This document shows positions 1 to 8,999 of a DNA stretch of 64,000 bases, one piece after another. The notes below the pieces were generated by a model. That model saw only the letters and a list, made by a program, of their open reading frames with translations, was not told where the DNA came from and made no database searches. Both the position numbers and the translations under genes were made by a program. The stretch's first letter is position 1. Each line of letters starts with the position of its first letter. Source of the DNA: Terrabacter sp. 28 (GTDB lineage Bacteria > Actinomycetota > Actinomycetes > Actinomycetales > Dermatophilaceae); contig JYOE01000008.1 in NCBI GenBank assembly GCA_000955875.1, positions 73,010 to 137,009 of the forward strand. Direction: 5' to 3'.

Positions 1-23
1 GCGGGGGGTGTGGGGCTCGGCGG

Positions 24-1499
24 TCAGCCCCAGACGAGGGCCTGGGCGGGGTCGGCCAGGATCGCCGCGAGGTCGCTGAGGAACCTCGACCCGAGCTCGC
101 CGTCGATGAGGCGGTGGTCGAAGCTCACCGCCAGCTGCGTGACGTGGCGGATCGCGATCTCGTCGTTGCCGTCGGCGTCGGTGACGACCCACGGCTGCTT
201 GCGGATGGCGCCGAAGCAGACGATGACCGACTCGCCCGGGTTGATGATCGGCGTGCCGCTGTCGACGCCGAAGACGCCGACGTTGGTGATCGTCATCGTG
301 CCGCCCGACATCTCGGCCGGCTGGGTGCGACCCTCGCGGGCCGTCGCCGTGAGCGCGCCGATGGCCTGCGCCAGCTCGAGCATCGACATGCCGTGGGCGT
401 CCTTGATGTTCGGGACGATCAGGCCCCGCGGGGTCGCCGCGGCGATGCCGAGGTTGACGTAGTTCTTCTGGACGATCTCCTGGGCGGCCTCGTCCCACGT
501 CGCGTTCATGCCCGGGTTACGCTTCACCGCGAGGACGAGCGCCTTGGCGAGCACGAGCAGCGGCGTGACCTTGACGTCCTTGAACTCACGGCTGCCCTTG
601 AGGCGGTCGACGAGCTCCATCGTCTTCGTGACGTCGATCGTGATCCACTCGGTGACGTGCGGGGCGGTGAACGCCGAGCCGACCATCGCCTGCGCGGTCA
701 TCTTGCGCACGCCCTTGATCGGGGTGCGCTCCTCGCGCGGGCCCGAGCCGAAGGGGGCGTATGCCGTGCCGCCCGGTGCCGCCGCACCGTTGACGCCGGC
801 TGCGGCCGGGGCCGAGACGGCCTGCGCCGCAGCGGAACCCGAGCCGGACACGAAGGCGTGCACGTCGTCACGGGTGATGATGCCGTCAGTGCCGGACCCC
901 TGGACGGACCAGAGGTCGACCCCTAGGTCCTTGGCGAGCTTGCGCACCGGGGGCTTCGCCTTCGGGCGGCCCTCACGAGAGACGGGCTCGGCGACCGCGG
1001 GGGCCGGGGACTCGGTGCGCGGCGCCGGGGCGACATGCTCGGCGACCGGTGCGGCCGCGGCGACCTGCTCGGTCTCGGTCGGGGCCGAGGCCACGGCGGC
1101 GGATGCCACGGGCGCGGAAGCGGACCCGGACGGGGCGGCGGCCTTGCGCGGGCGACGCGCGGTCGCGCCCGCCTTGGCGCCGTAGCCGACGAGGATCGCC
1201 TCCGACGCACCGTCGGCCTTGTCTGCGGCGGGTGCGGCCGGGGTCTCATCGCCACCCTTGCCGTCGTCGATCGAGATGATCGGTGTGCCGACGTCGATGG
1301 TCTGGCCGACCTCGACGAGCAGCTCCTTGACGGTGCCCGCCCACGGGATGGGCAGCTCGACGAGCGACTTGGCCGTCTCGATCTCGAGCACCATGTCGTT
1401 GACCTTGACGGAGTCGCCGGGCGCGACCTTCCACTCGACGATCTCGGCCTCGACGAGGCCCTCGCCGGGGTCGGGCAGGTTGAACGTCTTGATTGCCAT
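24..1499 (-). CDS. 2-oxo acid dehydrogenase E2 (dihydrolipoamide acyltransferase)
   Basis: E2 core of a pyruvate or branched-chain 2-oxo acid dehydrogenase complex; it carries acyl groups on a lipoyl arm and transfers them to CoA in the cytoplasm. The 491-residue protein has an N-terminal lipoyl domain (about 1-78) with the lipoylated lysine at K44 in ETAKSLVELP, an Ala/Pro-rich linker (about 80-175), an E3/E1-binding domain (about 180-218, KPPVRKLAKDLGVDLWSVQG) and a catalytic domain from about 250 ending with the acyltransferase motif SFDHRLIDG. It is the last of three same-strand genes, 15 bases after E1-beta. Substrate (pyruvate versus branched-chain keto acids) cannot be decided; many actinobacteria use a homodimeric AceE for pyruvate, which favours a branched-chain role (inference). 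Confidence 0.93.
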   Translation of the reverse strand: MAIKTFNLPDPGEGLVEAEIVEWKVAPGDSVKVNDMVLEIETAKSLVELPIPWAGTVKELLVEVGQTIDVGTPIISIDDGKGGDETPAAPAADKADGASEAILVGYGAKAGATARRPRKAAAPSGSASAPVASAAVASAPTETEQVAAAAPVAEHVAPAPRTESPAPAVAEPVSREGRPKAKPPVRKLAKDLGVDLWSVQGSGTDGIITRDDVHAFVSGSGSAAAQAVSAPAAAGVNGAAAPGGTAYAPFGSGPREERTPIKGVRKMTAQAMVGSAFTAPHVTEWITIDVTKTMELVDRLKGSREFKDVKVTPLLVLAKALVLAVKRNPGMNATWDEAAQEIVQKNYVNLGIAAATPRGLIVPNIKDAHGMSMLELAQAIGALTATAREGRTQPAEMSGGTMTITNVGVFGVDSGTPIINPGESVIVCFGAIRKQPWVVTDADGNDEIAIRHVTQLAVSFDHRLIDGELGSRFLSDLAAILADPAQALVWG

Positions 1500-1514
1500 G
1501 TGTCGCAGCCCTTC

Positions 1515-2501
1515 TCAGTACGCGAGCGCGCGGTCGACGCCGTCGAGGATGCGGTCGAGGTCGGGGAGGAACTCCTCCTCCATCCGGCTCGGCGGGTAGG
1601 GGATGTTCGCACCGTTGACGCGGATGACCGGTGCCTCGAGCTCGTAGAAGCACTGCTCGGTCACCTGGGCGGAGATCTCCGACGCCATGCCGAGGAAGCT
1701 GCTCGCCTCGTGCACGATGACGAGACGGCCCGTCTTGCGCACCGACGCCACGATGGTGTCGATCGGCAGCGGCGACAGCGAGCGCAGGTCGATGACCTCG
1801 ATGCTCGTGCCCTCCGCCTCGGCGGCCGCGGCGGACTCCAACATCGTCTTGACGACGGGGCCGTAGCCGAGGAGCGTCACGTCGGTGCCCTCGCGCAGCA
1901 CGGCAGCCTCGAAGAGGCTGCGGGGCGCTGACGTCGCTGCCGTGTCGTACTCGGCGCGGTCGTGGTAGCGCCGCTTCGGCTCGAAGAACATCACCGGGTC
2001 GTCGCACTCGATGGCCTGCTGGATCATCCAGTGCGCGTCCTCGGGGTTGCTGCACGCGACGACGCGAAGGCCGGCGGTGTGCGCGAAGTACGCCTCGGGG
2101 CTCTCGGAGTGGTGCTCCGGGCTGCCGATGCCGCCGCCGAACGGGATGCGGATGACCATCGGCATCTTGATCGCGCCGAGCGAGCGGGCCCGCATCTTCG
2201 CGACCTGGCTGACGATCTGGTCGAACGCCGGGTAGACGAACCCGTCGAACTGGATCTCGCAGACGGGCCGGTAGCCGCGCAGCGCCATGCCGACCGCGGT
2301 GCCGACGATGCCCGACTCGGCGAGCGGCGAGTCGATGACGCGCTCCTCGCCGAAGTCCTTCTGCAGGCCCTCCGTGATGCGGAAGACGCCGCCGAGCTTG
2401 CCGATGTCCTCACCGATGAGCACGACCTTCGGGTCGGCCTCCATGGCCTTGCGCAGGCCGTTGGTGATGCTCTTGCCGAGGGTGACCTTCTCGAGCGCCA
2501 T
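1515..2501 (-). CDS. 2-oxo acid dehydrogenase E1 component, beta subunit
   Basis: Beta subunit of the thiamine-diphosphate E1 heterotetramer that decarboxylates a 2-oxo acid. The 328-residue protein starts MALEKVTLGKSITNGLRKAM and carries the family blocks GEDIGKLGGVFRITEGL, DSPLAESGIVGTAVGMALRG and EIQFDGFVYPAFDQI, ending with the transketolase C-terminal domain (EVIDLRSLSPLP). The start at 2501 is chosen because its ATG overlaps the E1-alpha stop as TGATG, the usual arrangement for translational coupling; the frame stays open upstream but that extension is antisense-type arginine/proline-rich sequence. Length is normal for the family. Confidence 0.93.
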   Translation of the reverse strand: MALEKVTLGKSITNGLRKAMEADPKVVLIGEDIGKLGGVFRITEGLQKDFGEERVIDSPLAESGIVGTAVGMALRGYRPVCEIQFDGFVYPAFDQIVSQVAKMRARSLGAIKMPMVIRIPFGGGIGSPEHHSESPEAYFAHTAGLRVVACSNPEDAHWMIQQAIECDDPVMFFEPKRRYHDRAEYDTAATSAPRSLFEAAVLREGTDVTLLGYGPVVKTMLESAAAAEAEGTSIEVIDLRSLSPLPIDTIVASVRKTGRLVIVHEASSFLGMASEISAQVTEQCFYELEAPVIRVNGANIPYPPSRMEEEFLPDLDRILDGVDRALAY

Positions 2502-3655
2502 CAGTTCGCCTCCTCGAAGCTCGCCTTGTAGGCAAGGTAGGCGGCACGCTCCGCCTCCATGACGGGGTGGTCCTCGGCGTAGATGTGGTCCCACATCGTC
2601 TCGCCGGCCATCGTCTCCATGTTGACGCAGCCGTCGCGCAGCTCCGCGGCGAAGCGGTCGGCCTCCTCGTCGACGCCGGCGAAGAACTCCTCGTCGGCCA
2701 TGCCCTCGTGGGCGAGGAGGGTCTTGAGGCGCAGGATCGGGTCGCGGAACTTCCACTCCTCGACCTCGGCCGAGACGCGGTACTTCGTCGGGTCGTCGGC
2801 CGTGGTGTGCGCACCCATGCGGTAGGTGTATGCCTCGATGAGCAGTGGGCCGTTGCCGTTGCGGGCCTCGTCGAGGCAGTGCTGCGTCACGGCATACGTG
2901 GCGAGGATGTCGTTGCCGTCGACGCGCACGCCCGGGAAGCCGAAGCCGCGGGCGCGCTGGAAGAGCGGGATGCGGGTCTGCTTCTCGACGGGCTCGGAGA
3001 TGGCCCACTGGTTGTTCTGGCAGAAGAAGACGACCGGGGCATCGAAGCTCGCCGCGTAGACGAACGCCTCGTTGACGTCACCCTGCGAGCTGGCGCCGTC
3101 ACCGAAGTAGCAGATGACGGCGGTGTCGCGGTCGGGGTCGCCGGTGCCGACGTTGCCGTCCATGCGCACACCCATGGCGTAGCCGGTGGCGTGCAGCGCC
3201 TGCGCGCCGATGACGATCGTGTAGAGGTGGAAGTTGTTCTCCTGCGGGTCCCAACCGCCCTGGCTGACCCCGCGGAAGAGCTGCAGCGAGCTCTGCGGGT
3301 CCATGCCGCGCACGAAGCCGACGCCGTGCTCGCGGTAGGTCGGGAAGACGAAGTCGTGCGGCTTGAGCGCGCGGCCGGAGCCGACCTGGGCGGCCTCCTG
3401 GCCGAGCAGGCTGGGCCACAGGCCGAGCTCGCCCTGACGCTGGAGCGCGTAGCCCTCGGCGTCGAGACGACGGATCAGGACGAGGTCGCGGTAGAAGCTC
3501 CGCAGGTCCTCGGGTGTCAGGTCCGCGACGTACTTGTCGTAGTCGGGGTGGGACACGCGCTGACCTTCGGGGGTCAGCAACTGGATCATGTCCGGGCCAC
3601 CGTCGCCGACCGCGGGGGTCGGCTCGTGCAGCTCGGCGACAACCTTGTCGCTCAC
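2501..3655 (-). CDS. pdhA: 2-oxo acid dehydrogenase E1 component, alpha subunit
   Basis: Alpha subunit of E1, binding thiamine diphosphate and Mg. The 384-residue protein shows the ThDP motif GDG (185-187) through NN (214-215), the expected 28-30 residue span, in an otherwise standard E1-alpha fold with HATGYAMGV and FPTYREHG blocks. It starts with GTG at 3655, preceded by AAAGGAG. It is the first gene of the E1-alpha, E1-beta, E2 operon; E3 is not adjacent. The symbol follows common actinobacterial naming; a branched-chain substrate (bkdA-type) is equally possible from sequence alone. Confidence 0.9.
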   Translation of the reverse strand: MSDKVVAELHEPTPAVGDGGPDMIQLLTPEGQRVSHPDYDKYVADLTPEDLRSFYRDLVLIRRLDAEGYALQRQGELGLWPSLLGQEAAQVGSGRALKPHDFVFPTYREHGVGFVRGMDPQSSLQLFRGVSQGGWDPQENNFHLYTIVIGAQALHATGYAMGVRMDGNVGTGDPDRDTAVICYFGDGASSQGDVNEAFVYAASFDAPVVFFCQNNQWAISEPVEKQTRIPLFQRARGFGFPGVRVDGNDILATYAVTQHCLDEARNGNGPLLIEAYTYRMGAHTTADDPTKYRVSAEVEEWKFRDPILRLKTLLAHEGMADEEFFAGVDEEADRFAAELRDGCVNMETMAGETMWDHIYAEDHPVMEAERAAYLAYKASFEEAN

Positions 3656-3784
3656 GTGGGGCTCCTTTGCCGGTGAGACCGGCCTACTCGTTCGGCCCGC
3701 ATACGGGGGTCACCCGCTGTCGGCTTCTGGGGGGCGCAGAGCCGCCGTTCGTGACGACGGACACGTGCTTGGCCCTCGACCCGG

Positions 3785-3815
3785 AACTTACCGGAGAGCC
3801 CTGCGAATCTCACAA
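3785..3815 (-). promoter_or_regulatory. candidate promoter for the 2-oxo acid dehydrogenase operon
   Basis: Read on the minus strand, TTGTGA (3815-3810) and TAAGTT (3790-3785, matching TANNNT) are 19 bases apart in the 236-base gap upstream of the E1-alpha gene. The spacing is slightly long, so this is a weak call. The rest of the gap (3656-3891) holds one copy of the GTATGCC word at 3857 and nothing else I can identify. Confidence 0.3.
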
Positions 3816-3891
3816 TGCGGGACGACTGGGCGACCGTCGTGGACGTTCCCGAGCAGGTATGCCGTCGCGTCGGGTGCGGGCGTCGGTGCGG

Positions 3892-5301
3892 TCAGCGGCG
3901 GGTGCCCCACGACCAGGCCGGCGTCGTGAGCAGACCCTGGCCCTGCACGAAGGTCTCACCGAGGTCCTTGGCCAGGGTGATGCCCCGGGCCGGTGAGCCG
4001 AGACCTACGCGGGTGTCGTCCTGGTCGTCGTCGTCGTCGAGGTCGACGACGCCGAGCTCGTCGACGAGGGCCCGGGAGTGGGAGACGACCATGACCTGGC
4101 TGCGCTCGGCTGCCGCGCGGATGAGGCGCGCGAGGGGCGGCAGCAGCTGCGGATGGAGCGAGGTCTCGGGCTCGTTGAGCACCATGAGCGGCGGCGGGTC
4201 GGGGGTGAGCAGCGCCGCGACGAGCAGCAGGTAGCGCAGGGTGCCGTCGGAGAGCTCGGCGCCCGACAGCGGTCGCAGCATGCCCGGCTGGTGCAGCGCC
4301 ACGTCGAAGCGGCCGCCCTCGACGGTGGAGTCGAGGATCGCCCCGTCGAAGGCGTCGGCGACGGCGTGGTCGAGCGCTCGGTCGCCCTGCTCGCGGATGG
4401 TCTGGAGCGCCGCGGCAAGGTCGCGGCCGTCGTCGGCGAGCACCGGTGTGCGGGTGCCGACCTGCGGCGTACGGGCCGGCGCGCCGGCGTCGGCCCGGAA
4501 GCCGTCATAGAAGCGCCAGCCGCGCATCATCCGGCGCACGCGCAGCAGCTCGGGAGCCCGCTCGGGGTCGGCGAGCTCGGTGAGCATGCTCTCCCACGGC
4601 CGCAGCGACCGGGTCAGCTCGGTCCAGCCCGGCCGACCGCGTCGGCTGCCACCGGCGGACCGGGCGCCCGGCCCGCCCGAGGGCGCGGGGTCACGGTAGG
4701 CGGCGCGCGACCCGGTGCGTGAGCCGGGCGCCTCCACGGGGTCGGACTCCCACTCGGACTCGTCCTCACCCTCGCTGCCGCCCCAGCCGGCGTCCCAGTC
4801 GTCGTCGCTGCCGGAGGTCGCGCGGGTCTCGACGACGCCCCACCGGCGACGCACGAGCACCGAACCGGGACGCATGACCGGCCCGGACCACACGACCTCG
4901 CGCTTGATCTCGGGGTCTCGCAGGAACGCGGAGGCCGACCCGGCGTCCACCCCGGAGGCCTGTTGCGGCAGGCCGAGGTCGACGAGGTAGCCGAAGTCGT
5001 CGGACGCGAATCCCAGCTGCAGGCTGATCGGCCCCTTGCGCCGTGTGCCCTGGACGGCATGGCCCCGGTCGCGTGCACCACCGAGGGTCGCGGGCCCGGC
5101 CCAGAGCGCCGACTGGAGCCCGCCCTCGCGCGCGAGCGTGCCGATGACGTCGCCCCGACCACAGCCGGCGAGCAGCCGGAGGGATCGGTAGAGGCTCGAC
5201 TTGCCGCTGCCGTTGGCGCCGGTGACGACGTCGAGCCCGTGGAGCGGCACGACGACGTCGCGCAGCGACCGGTAGCCCGAGACGGCGACGGCGGTGAGCA
5301 T
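3892..5301 (-). CDS. AAA-family ATPase (RecF/ABC-ATPase fold, COG4637-like)
   Basis: A 469-residue ATPase with ABC/SMC-like head architecture. Walker A is GANGSGKSS (28-36). The C-terminal half has the signature region LSGAELSDGTLRYLLL, the Walker B stretch PPLMVLNEPETSLHPQLLP and a switch histidine in VMVVSHSRALVDEL. Between them is a variable acidic, Arg/Gly-rich insert (about 165-235). No nuclease (TOPRIM) or partner gene lies next to it, so it is not an obvious OLD or Gabija-type defence ATPase. Related proteins are annotated only as predicted ATPases, and the biological role is unknown. The start is fixed by a -10 box exactly 6 bases upstream (leaderless). Confidence 0.85.
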   Translation of the reverse strand: MLTAVAVSGYRSLRDVVVPLHGLDVVTGANGSGKSSLYRSLRLLAGCGRGDVIGTLAREGGLQSALWAGPATLGGARDRGHAVQGTRRKGPISLQLGFASDDFGYLVDLGLPQQASGVDAGSASAFLRDPEIKREVVWSGPVMRPGSVLVRRRWGVVETRATSGSDDDWDAGWGGSEGEDESEWESDPVEAPGSRTGSRAAYRDPAPSGGPGARSAGGSRRGRPGWTELTRSLRPWESMLTELADPERAPELLRVRRMMRGWRFYDGFRADAGAPARTPQVGTRTPVLADDGRDLAAALQTIREQGDRALDHAVADAFDGAILDSTVEGGRFDVALHQPGMLRPLSGAELSDGTLRYLLLVAALLTPDPPPLMVLNEPETSLHPQLLPPLARLIRAAAERSQVMVVSHSRALVDELGVVDLDDDDDQDDTRVGLGSPARGITLAKDLGETFVQGQGLLTTPAWSWGTRR

Positions 5302-5307
5302 GACCCG

Positions 5308-5313
5308 ACCGTA
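5308..5313 (-). promoter_or_regulatory. -10 box of leaderless promoter for the AAA ATPase gene
   Basis: Minus-strand TACGGT followed by six bases and the ATG at 5301, so transcription should begin at or next to the start codon. The box overlaps a copy of the GTATGCC word (5311-5317). Confidence 0.6.
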
Positions 5314-5416
5314 TGCCGCGGCGCCGACACCGCGCGCCTGCCCCCTTCGCCCGCCCGCGCACGTTGACGCCGTCGAACGGGAAGCGGGATTCTGGAGTCA
5401 TCCGGAGGAGGGTTCG

Positions 5417-5863
5417 GTGGCGACATTCAAGCATCAGATGACCCGGAACGGAAACGCGATCGGGCTGTTCCTTCATCGAGCCCTCAAGGGGCGGCTCGAC
5501 GCCTTCGGCGACCAGAAGGTGCTGATGCTCTGCGCCCCCGGTCGACGCACCGGCCTCCCCCGGTCGGTCATGGTTCGCTTCCTCGAGTACGAAGGCGGGT
5601 TCCTCGTCTGGGGCACCGGGAGCGGCTCACCCACCGAGCCGGACTGGTTCCGCAACCTGCGCCGCGCCTCGCGTGCACGCGTCGAGATCGGCACGACCCC
5701 GGTCGAGGTCGTGCCACAGGTACTGGCCGGCACCGAGCGCGACCGCGTCTGGCGGGAGGTCGTGCTGGCAGCCGTCCCGGGTGTTGCGAAGTACGAGGCG
5801 AAGGCGGGCCGCATCATCCCGGTTGCCGTGCTGCGGCCGGTCGGCGTCAGTCCTGCGGGTTGA
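5417..5863 (+). CDS. deazaflavin (F420)-dependent nitroreductase-family protein
   Basis: A 148-residue protein of the nitroreductase/deazaflavin-dependent oxidoreductase family (Ddn-like split beta-barrel), expected to use F420H2 to reduce small-molecule substrates. Typical features are CAPGRRTGLPRSVMVRFLEY, GGFLVWGTGSGSPTEPDWFRNL and the C-terminal VLAAVPGVAKYEAKAGR block. The start is GTG at 5417, preceded by GGAGGAGGG; the frame extends upstream to 5294 but without homology. A paralogue lies at 26799-27248. Its 3' end overlaps the convergent VOC gene by 17 bases. Confidence 0.85.
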   Translation: MATFKHQMTRNGNAIGLFLHRALKGRLDAFGDQKVLMLCAPGRRTGLPRSVMVRFLEYEGGFLVWGTGSGSPTEPDWFRNLRRASRARVEIGTTPVEVVPQVLAGTERDRVWREVVLAAVPGVAKYEAKAGRIIPVAVLRPVGVSPAG

Positions 5864-6254
5864 CCCCGTCGCCACCGGCCCCGGCCGACCAGGCCGGGAG
5901 CTGCTGCAGCGACCAGCGGTTGCCGTCGGGGTCGGAGAAGTAGACGAAGCGCCCCCACGCCTGCTCGTCGACCTCGGACGCCTCGACACCGCGACCGACG
6001 AGCTCGGCGCGCAGCGCGTCGACGTCGGCGACGACCATCTGGAGGTTGTCCAGGCCACCGGGGACCATCTGGGTCAAGCCCTTGCCGATGGCGATCGAGC
6101 AGGCCGAGCCCGGGGGCGTCAGCTGCACGAAACGGACCTCGTCACTCACGGTGTAGTCGTGGTCGGCGTTGAAACCCACCCGGTCGACGTAGAACTCCTT
6201 GGCGCGGTCGACATCGGTCACGGGGACGGCCACCAGCTCGAGCTTCATGTCCAT
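5847..6254 (-). CDS. VOC-family (glyoxalase/bleomycin-resistance-like) protein
   Basis: A 135-residue single VOC-domain protein starting MDMKLELVAVPVTDVDRAKE and containing FYVDRVGFNADHDY and FSDPDGNRWSLQQL, the paired beta-alpha-beta-beta-beta modules of the fold. Substrate is unknown; the family includes dioxygenases, isomerases and drug-binding proteins. The leaderless -10 box 6 bases upstream supports the first of two in-frame ATG codons. It is one of four VOC genes in this window (others at 39772, 49421, 52576). Confidence 0.82.
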   Translation of the reverse strand: MDMKLELVAVPVTDVDRAKEFYVDRVGFNADHDYTVSDEVRFVQLTPPGSACSIAIGKGLTQMVPGGLDNLQMVVADVDALRAELVGRGVEASEVDEQAWGRFVYFSDPDGNRWSLQQLPAWSAGAGGDGVNPQD

Positions 6255-6260
6255 GACGGC

Positions 6261-6266
6261 ACGCTA
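6261..6266 (-). promoter_or_regulatory. -10 box of leaderless promoter for the VOC gene
   Basis: Minus-strand TAGCGT, then six bases, then ATG at 6254. No Shine-Dalgarno sequence is present. Confidence 0.6.
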
Positions 6267-6312
6267 GCCCCGACCACCGACGCTGCGGGGCCCGAGCAGC
6301 CACGGATGCGGG

Positions 6313-6999
6313 TCAGGGCCGTCCGGCGTCGCGGTCGTCGGTGAACCCGACCTGCGCGCGGTCCTTCGCCTCGTCGGGCTCGGGCGACGGTCTCCGGCCC
6401 CTGGCACGGACCCACGCCGCGACGGTCCCGCGGACCCTCGAGGCCGCGGACGGTCCGAGCAGCAGCGCCAGGGCGACGAGCAGCAGGACGACGGCCAGGG
6501 ACTCCGACCAACCGGCAGCGGTCGTCACGGTGCGCACCGAGGGCTGGAGCATCGCCGTCCTGTCGTCGAAGGACCACCGCGCGACGGTCGACGAGGTCAC
6601 GGTGCCGAGCGCCAGCGCCGTGCAGACCGCGGCGAGCTGCTCGGTCCGCCGCCCGGGCCGCACGGCGACGGCGACGAGCGCGACCGCGGCGAGCACCAGG
6701 ACCGCCACGAGGAGCAGCAGGCGCGGGACCGGGTGCGGCCCGATGTCGTCGTCGAGCACGAGCCCGTCGGAGGTGTAGCTGACGACGTCGCGACCCCACG
6801 CCCAGAAACGCTGCTCCGACCCACGCGTCGGGTCGCCGCTCCCGGGCATCCGCACCGACAGGACCAGCGTGGGCCAGACCGTCGTCGTCCCAGCGAGCAC
6901 GAGGCCGAGGCCCCCCAGCGTCGCCGCGGCCACCGGGGCCGCGCGAACGACCCGTCCACCGCGCCGCCCGGTCACGCCCTCACCCCCGCTCGTCCTCAC
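6313..6999 (-). CDS. hypothetical four-helix membrane protein (second of a tandem pair)
   Basis: I do not recognise this 228-residue protein. Hydrophobic segments lie at about 20-45, 92-113, 121-141 and 166-186, with an extracytoplasmic-looking loop rich in Trp/Arg (QRFWAWGRDVVS) between helices 1 and 2 and an acidic/basic C-terminal tail. Its GTG start overlaps the stop of the preceding gene (GTGA). The two proteins share the same order of helices and a loop motif (WAWGRDVVS here, WRWGRVRVTG in the neighbour), suggesting an old tandem duplication. Confidence 0.7.
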   Translation of the reverse strand: MRTSGGEGVTGRRGGRVVRAAPVAAATLGGLGLVLAGTTTVWPTLVLSVRMPGSGDPTRGSEQRFWAWGRDVVSYTSDGLVLDDDIGPHPVPRLLLLVAVLVLAAVALVAVAVRPGRRTEQLAAVCTALALGTVTSSTVARWSFDDRTAMLQPSVRTVTTAAGWSESLAVVLLLVALALLLGPSAASRVRGTVAAWVRARGRRPSPEPDEAKDRAQVGFTDDRDAGRP

Positions 7000-7673
7000 C
7001 CCCGATCGTCCTCCACGAGCTCGACGGGCGGCCCGGAGAGGTGCTCGCCCACGGGCCGCAGGGCGCCCCTCTCCAGTGCAACTGGGCGGCCCGGGAGCAC
7101 CCGGCCCGGCGTGCGACCGGGCTGCGGCTCCTCGTGCGCCGCCGGCACCTCGGCACGGTCGAGTCTCGAGGTGAGCACCATCGCGACGACCGCGCCGAGC
7201 AACACGACGACCGATGCCGTCTCGAGCGTCCCGGGAAGCGTCATCTGGGTGCGCACGGTGAGCCCGGCCACGCCTTGGTCGACCTCGGTGAGCGAGGCGT
7301 TCACCCGTGATGCCACGGTCGTGAGGGCGCTACCAGCGAGCAGTCCCACGCCGGCGGGGGCGGCCGCCGAGGCGAGCGGCCGGTGCAGCAGCCACAGCAC
7401 CACGCACACCGTCGCGCCGGCCGCGAGGAGACCGAACACGACGAGCCCCAGCCAGCTCCAGGTGTCCTGCAGCTCGACGTTCTCGACCCCGGTGACCCGG
7501 ACCCTGCCCCAGCGCCAGTCGGACTCGGTCTTGAGCAGGGCCCCGCGCTCGCGGTCCGAGACCGACATGGTCCTCGTCGGTTCGACGAACGACGGCAGGA
7601 GCAGCAGCACTCCGACCAGGGCGAGGCCGCCGCTCGACCAGCGGGCGGCGCGCCGGGTGCCCTGCGTGTCCAT
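6996..7673 (-). CDS. hypothetical four-helix membrane protein (first of a tandem pair)
   Basis: An unrecognised 225-residue membrane protein. Predicted helices are at about 15-30, 72-96, 104-120 and 150-170, with a loop at about 35-65 containing DWRWGRVRVTG and a hydrophilic C-terminus of about 50 residues. The start at 7673 is preceded by GGAGG. It is translationally coupled (GTGA) to the downstream gene, which has the same topology, so the two may form a membrane complex (inference). Confidence 0.7.
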   Translation of the reverse strand: MDTQGTRRAARWSSGGLALVGVLLLLPSFVEPTRTMSVSDRERGALLKTESDWRWGRVRVTGVENVELQDTWSWLGLVVFGLLAAGATVCVVLWLLHRPLASAAAPAGVGLLAGSALTTVASRVNASLTEVDQGVAGLTVRTQMTLPGTLETASVVVLLGAVVAMVLTSRLDRAEVPAAHEEPQPGRTPGRVLPGRPVALERGALRPVGEHLSGPPVELVEDDRG

Positions 7674-7736
7674 GGGCGACCTCCGAAGGAGAGCTGTGCC
7701 GCACCACTCCGGGCGGCCAGTCCATTCTCGCCTCGA

Positions 7737-8852
7737 TCAGCGCGCCCCGAAACGCCCCGCCACCTCGACGAGGCGCGTGTTCGCCTCGGGTTCGCCGATC
7801 GTGACCCGCACGCCGTCGTCGCCGTACTGCCGCACCATCAGGCCGGCCTCCTCGCACGCCTGCGAGAACGCGGTCGAGTCGGCCCCCAGCGGGAACCACA
7901 CGAAGTTGGCGTCGGACTGCGGCAGCTTCCAGCCCTGGTCGGCGAGCGCCCGCACCACGCGGTCCCGCTCGGCGACGATCGTCTCGACCCGCTCGGTCAG
8001 CTCGTCGAACGCGTCGAGCGAGGCGATCGCGGCCGCCTGCGCGATCGAGTTCACGCCGAACGGCGTGGCCGTCTTGCGGAGCGCAGCGGCGACCGGAGGG
8101 TGCGCGACGGCATACCCGACGCGCAGGCCGGCGAGGCCGTACGCCTTCGAGAAGGTGCGGAGGACGACGACGTTGGGACGGTGGCGCCAGACGTCGAGAC
8201 CGCGTACGGCCTCGGGGTCGCGGACGAACTCGACGTACGCCTCGTCGACCACGACGATGACGTCGCTCGGCACCTTGTCGAGGAAGGCCTCGAGCTCGGC
8301 CTGGTGCACGCAGGGACCCGTCGGGTTGTTCGGCGTGCAGACGAGCACGACGCGGGTGCGCTCGGTGATCGCGGCGAACATGGCGTCGAGCCGGTGGCGG
8401 GCCTGCTCGTCGAGACCCACCATGACGGGCGTGGCGCCGGCGAGCTGCGTGACGATCGGGTAGGCCTCGAAGGAGCGCCACGCGAAGACGACCTCGTCGC
8501 CGGCGTCGCAGGCGGCGTTGACGATCTGCGCCAGCACGGCGACCGAGCCGGTGCCCGTCGCGATGCACTCGGTCGGCACGTCGAGCGCCTTGGCGAGACG
8601 CTGCGTCAGGGCGGTGACTGCCATGTCGGGGTAGCGGTTCACCGACGCCGCAGCGCCGTCGATCGCCGAGAGCACCGACGGGAGCGGGCCGTACGGGTTC
8701 TCGTTGGACGACAGCTTGTAGGCCGTCACGCCGGCGGGCGCCGCCGCCGGCTTGCCCGGCTTGTAGTCCGGCATCTGCGCGAGGACCTCACGGAGCCTGA
8801 CGCCGGGGTTCACGTCGGGGTGCTGGGAGGGGTGCTCGGCCGCGTCGCTCAT
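7737..8852 (-). CDS. hisC: PLP-dependent aminotransferase, HisC family (histidinol-phosphate or aromatic amino acid)
   Basis: Fold-type I aminotransferase, 371 residues. Visible are the substrate-binding start [14 protein letters not shown], the TPNNPTGP loop (173-180), DEAY (203-206), the PLP lysine K236 in [15 protein letters not shown] and the C-terminal [11 protein letters not shown]. It converts histidinol phosphate or aromatic 2-oxo acids with glutamate as donor. It stands alone rather than in a his operon, and the SSNENPYGP form is also typical of the actinobacterial aromatic aminotransferase Pat, so that role is possible. The start is supported by a leaderless -10 box; the frame continues upstream without homology. 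Confidence 0.88.
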   Translation of the reverse strand: MSDAAEHPSQHPDVNPGVRLREVLAQMPDYKPGKPAAAPAGVTAYKLSSNENPYGPLPSVLSAIDGAAASVNRYPDMAVTALTQRLAKALDVPTECIATGTGSVAVLAQIVNAACDAGDEVVFAWRSFEAYPIVTQLAGATPVMVGLDEQARHRLDAMFAAITERTRVVLVCTPNNPTGPCVHQAELEAFLDKVPSDVIVVVDEAYVEFVRDPEAVRGLDVWRHRPNVVVLRTFSKAYGLAGLRVGYAVAHPPVAAALRKTATPFGVNSIAQAAAIASLDAFDELTERVETIVAERDRVVRALADQGWKLPQSDANFVWFPLGADSTAFSQACEEAGLMVRQYGDDGVRVTIGEPEANTRLVEVAGRFGAR

Positions 8853-8858
8853 ACCCGA

Positions 8859-8864
8859 ACTGTA
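8859..8864 (-). promoter_or_regulatory. -10 box of leaderless promoter for the aminotransferase gene
   Basis: Minus-strand TACAGT, six bases, then ATG at 8852. No Shine-Dalgarno sequence is present. Confidence 0.6.
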
Positions 8865-8999
8865 GAGGCAGTGTCCACGGCGGCGACCGCCCCATGGACG
8901 CAGGACTGACGCGGCGCCCGCTCTGTGGCTAGGCTCACATCGTCGCGTCAGCGCCGCCACGACACCCTGTTTGCCGCCCACTCTCCGAAAGTCCACTCA

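Noticed and set aside
3892..5301. The AAA ATPase considered as a phage-defence (OLD/Gabija/Septu-like) component.
   Set aside because: No TOPRIM, nuclease or helicase domain and no partner gene next to it; neighbours are ordinary metabolic genes.
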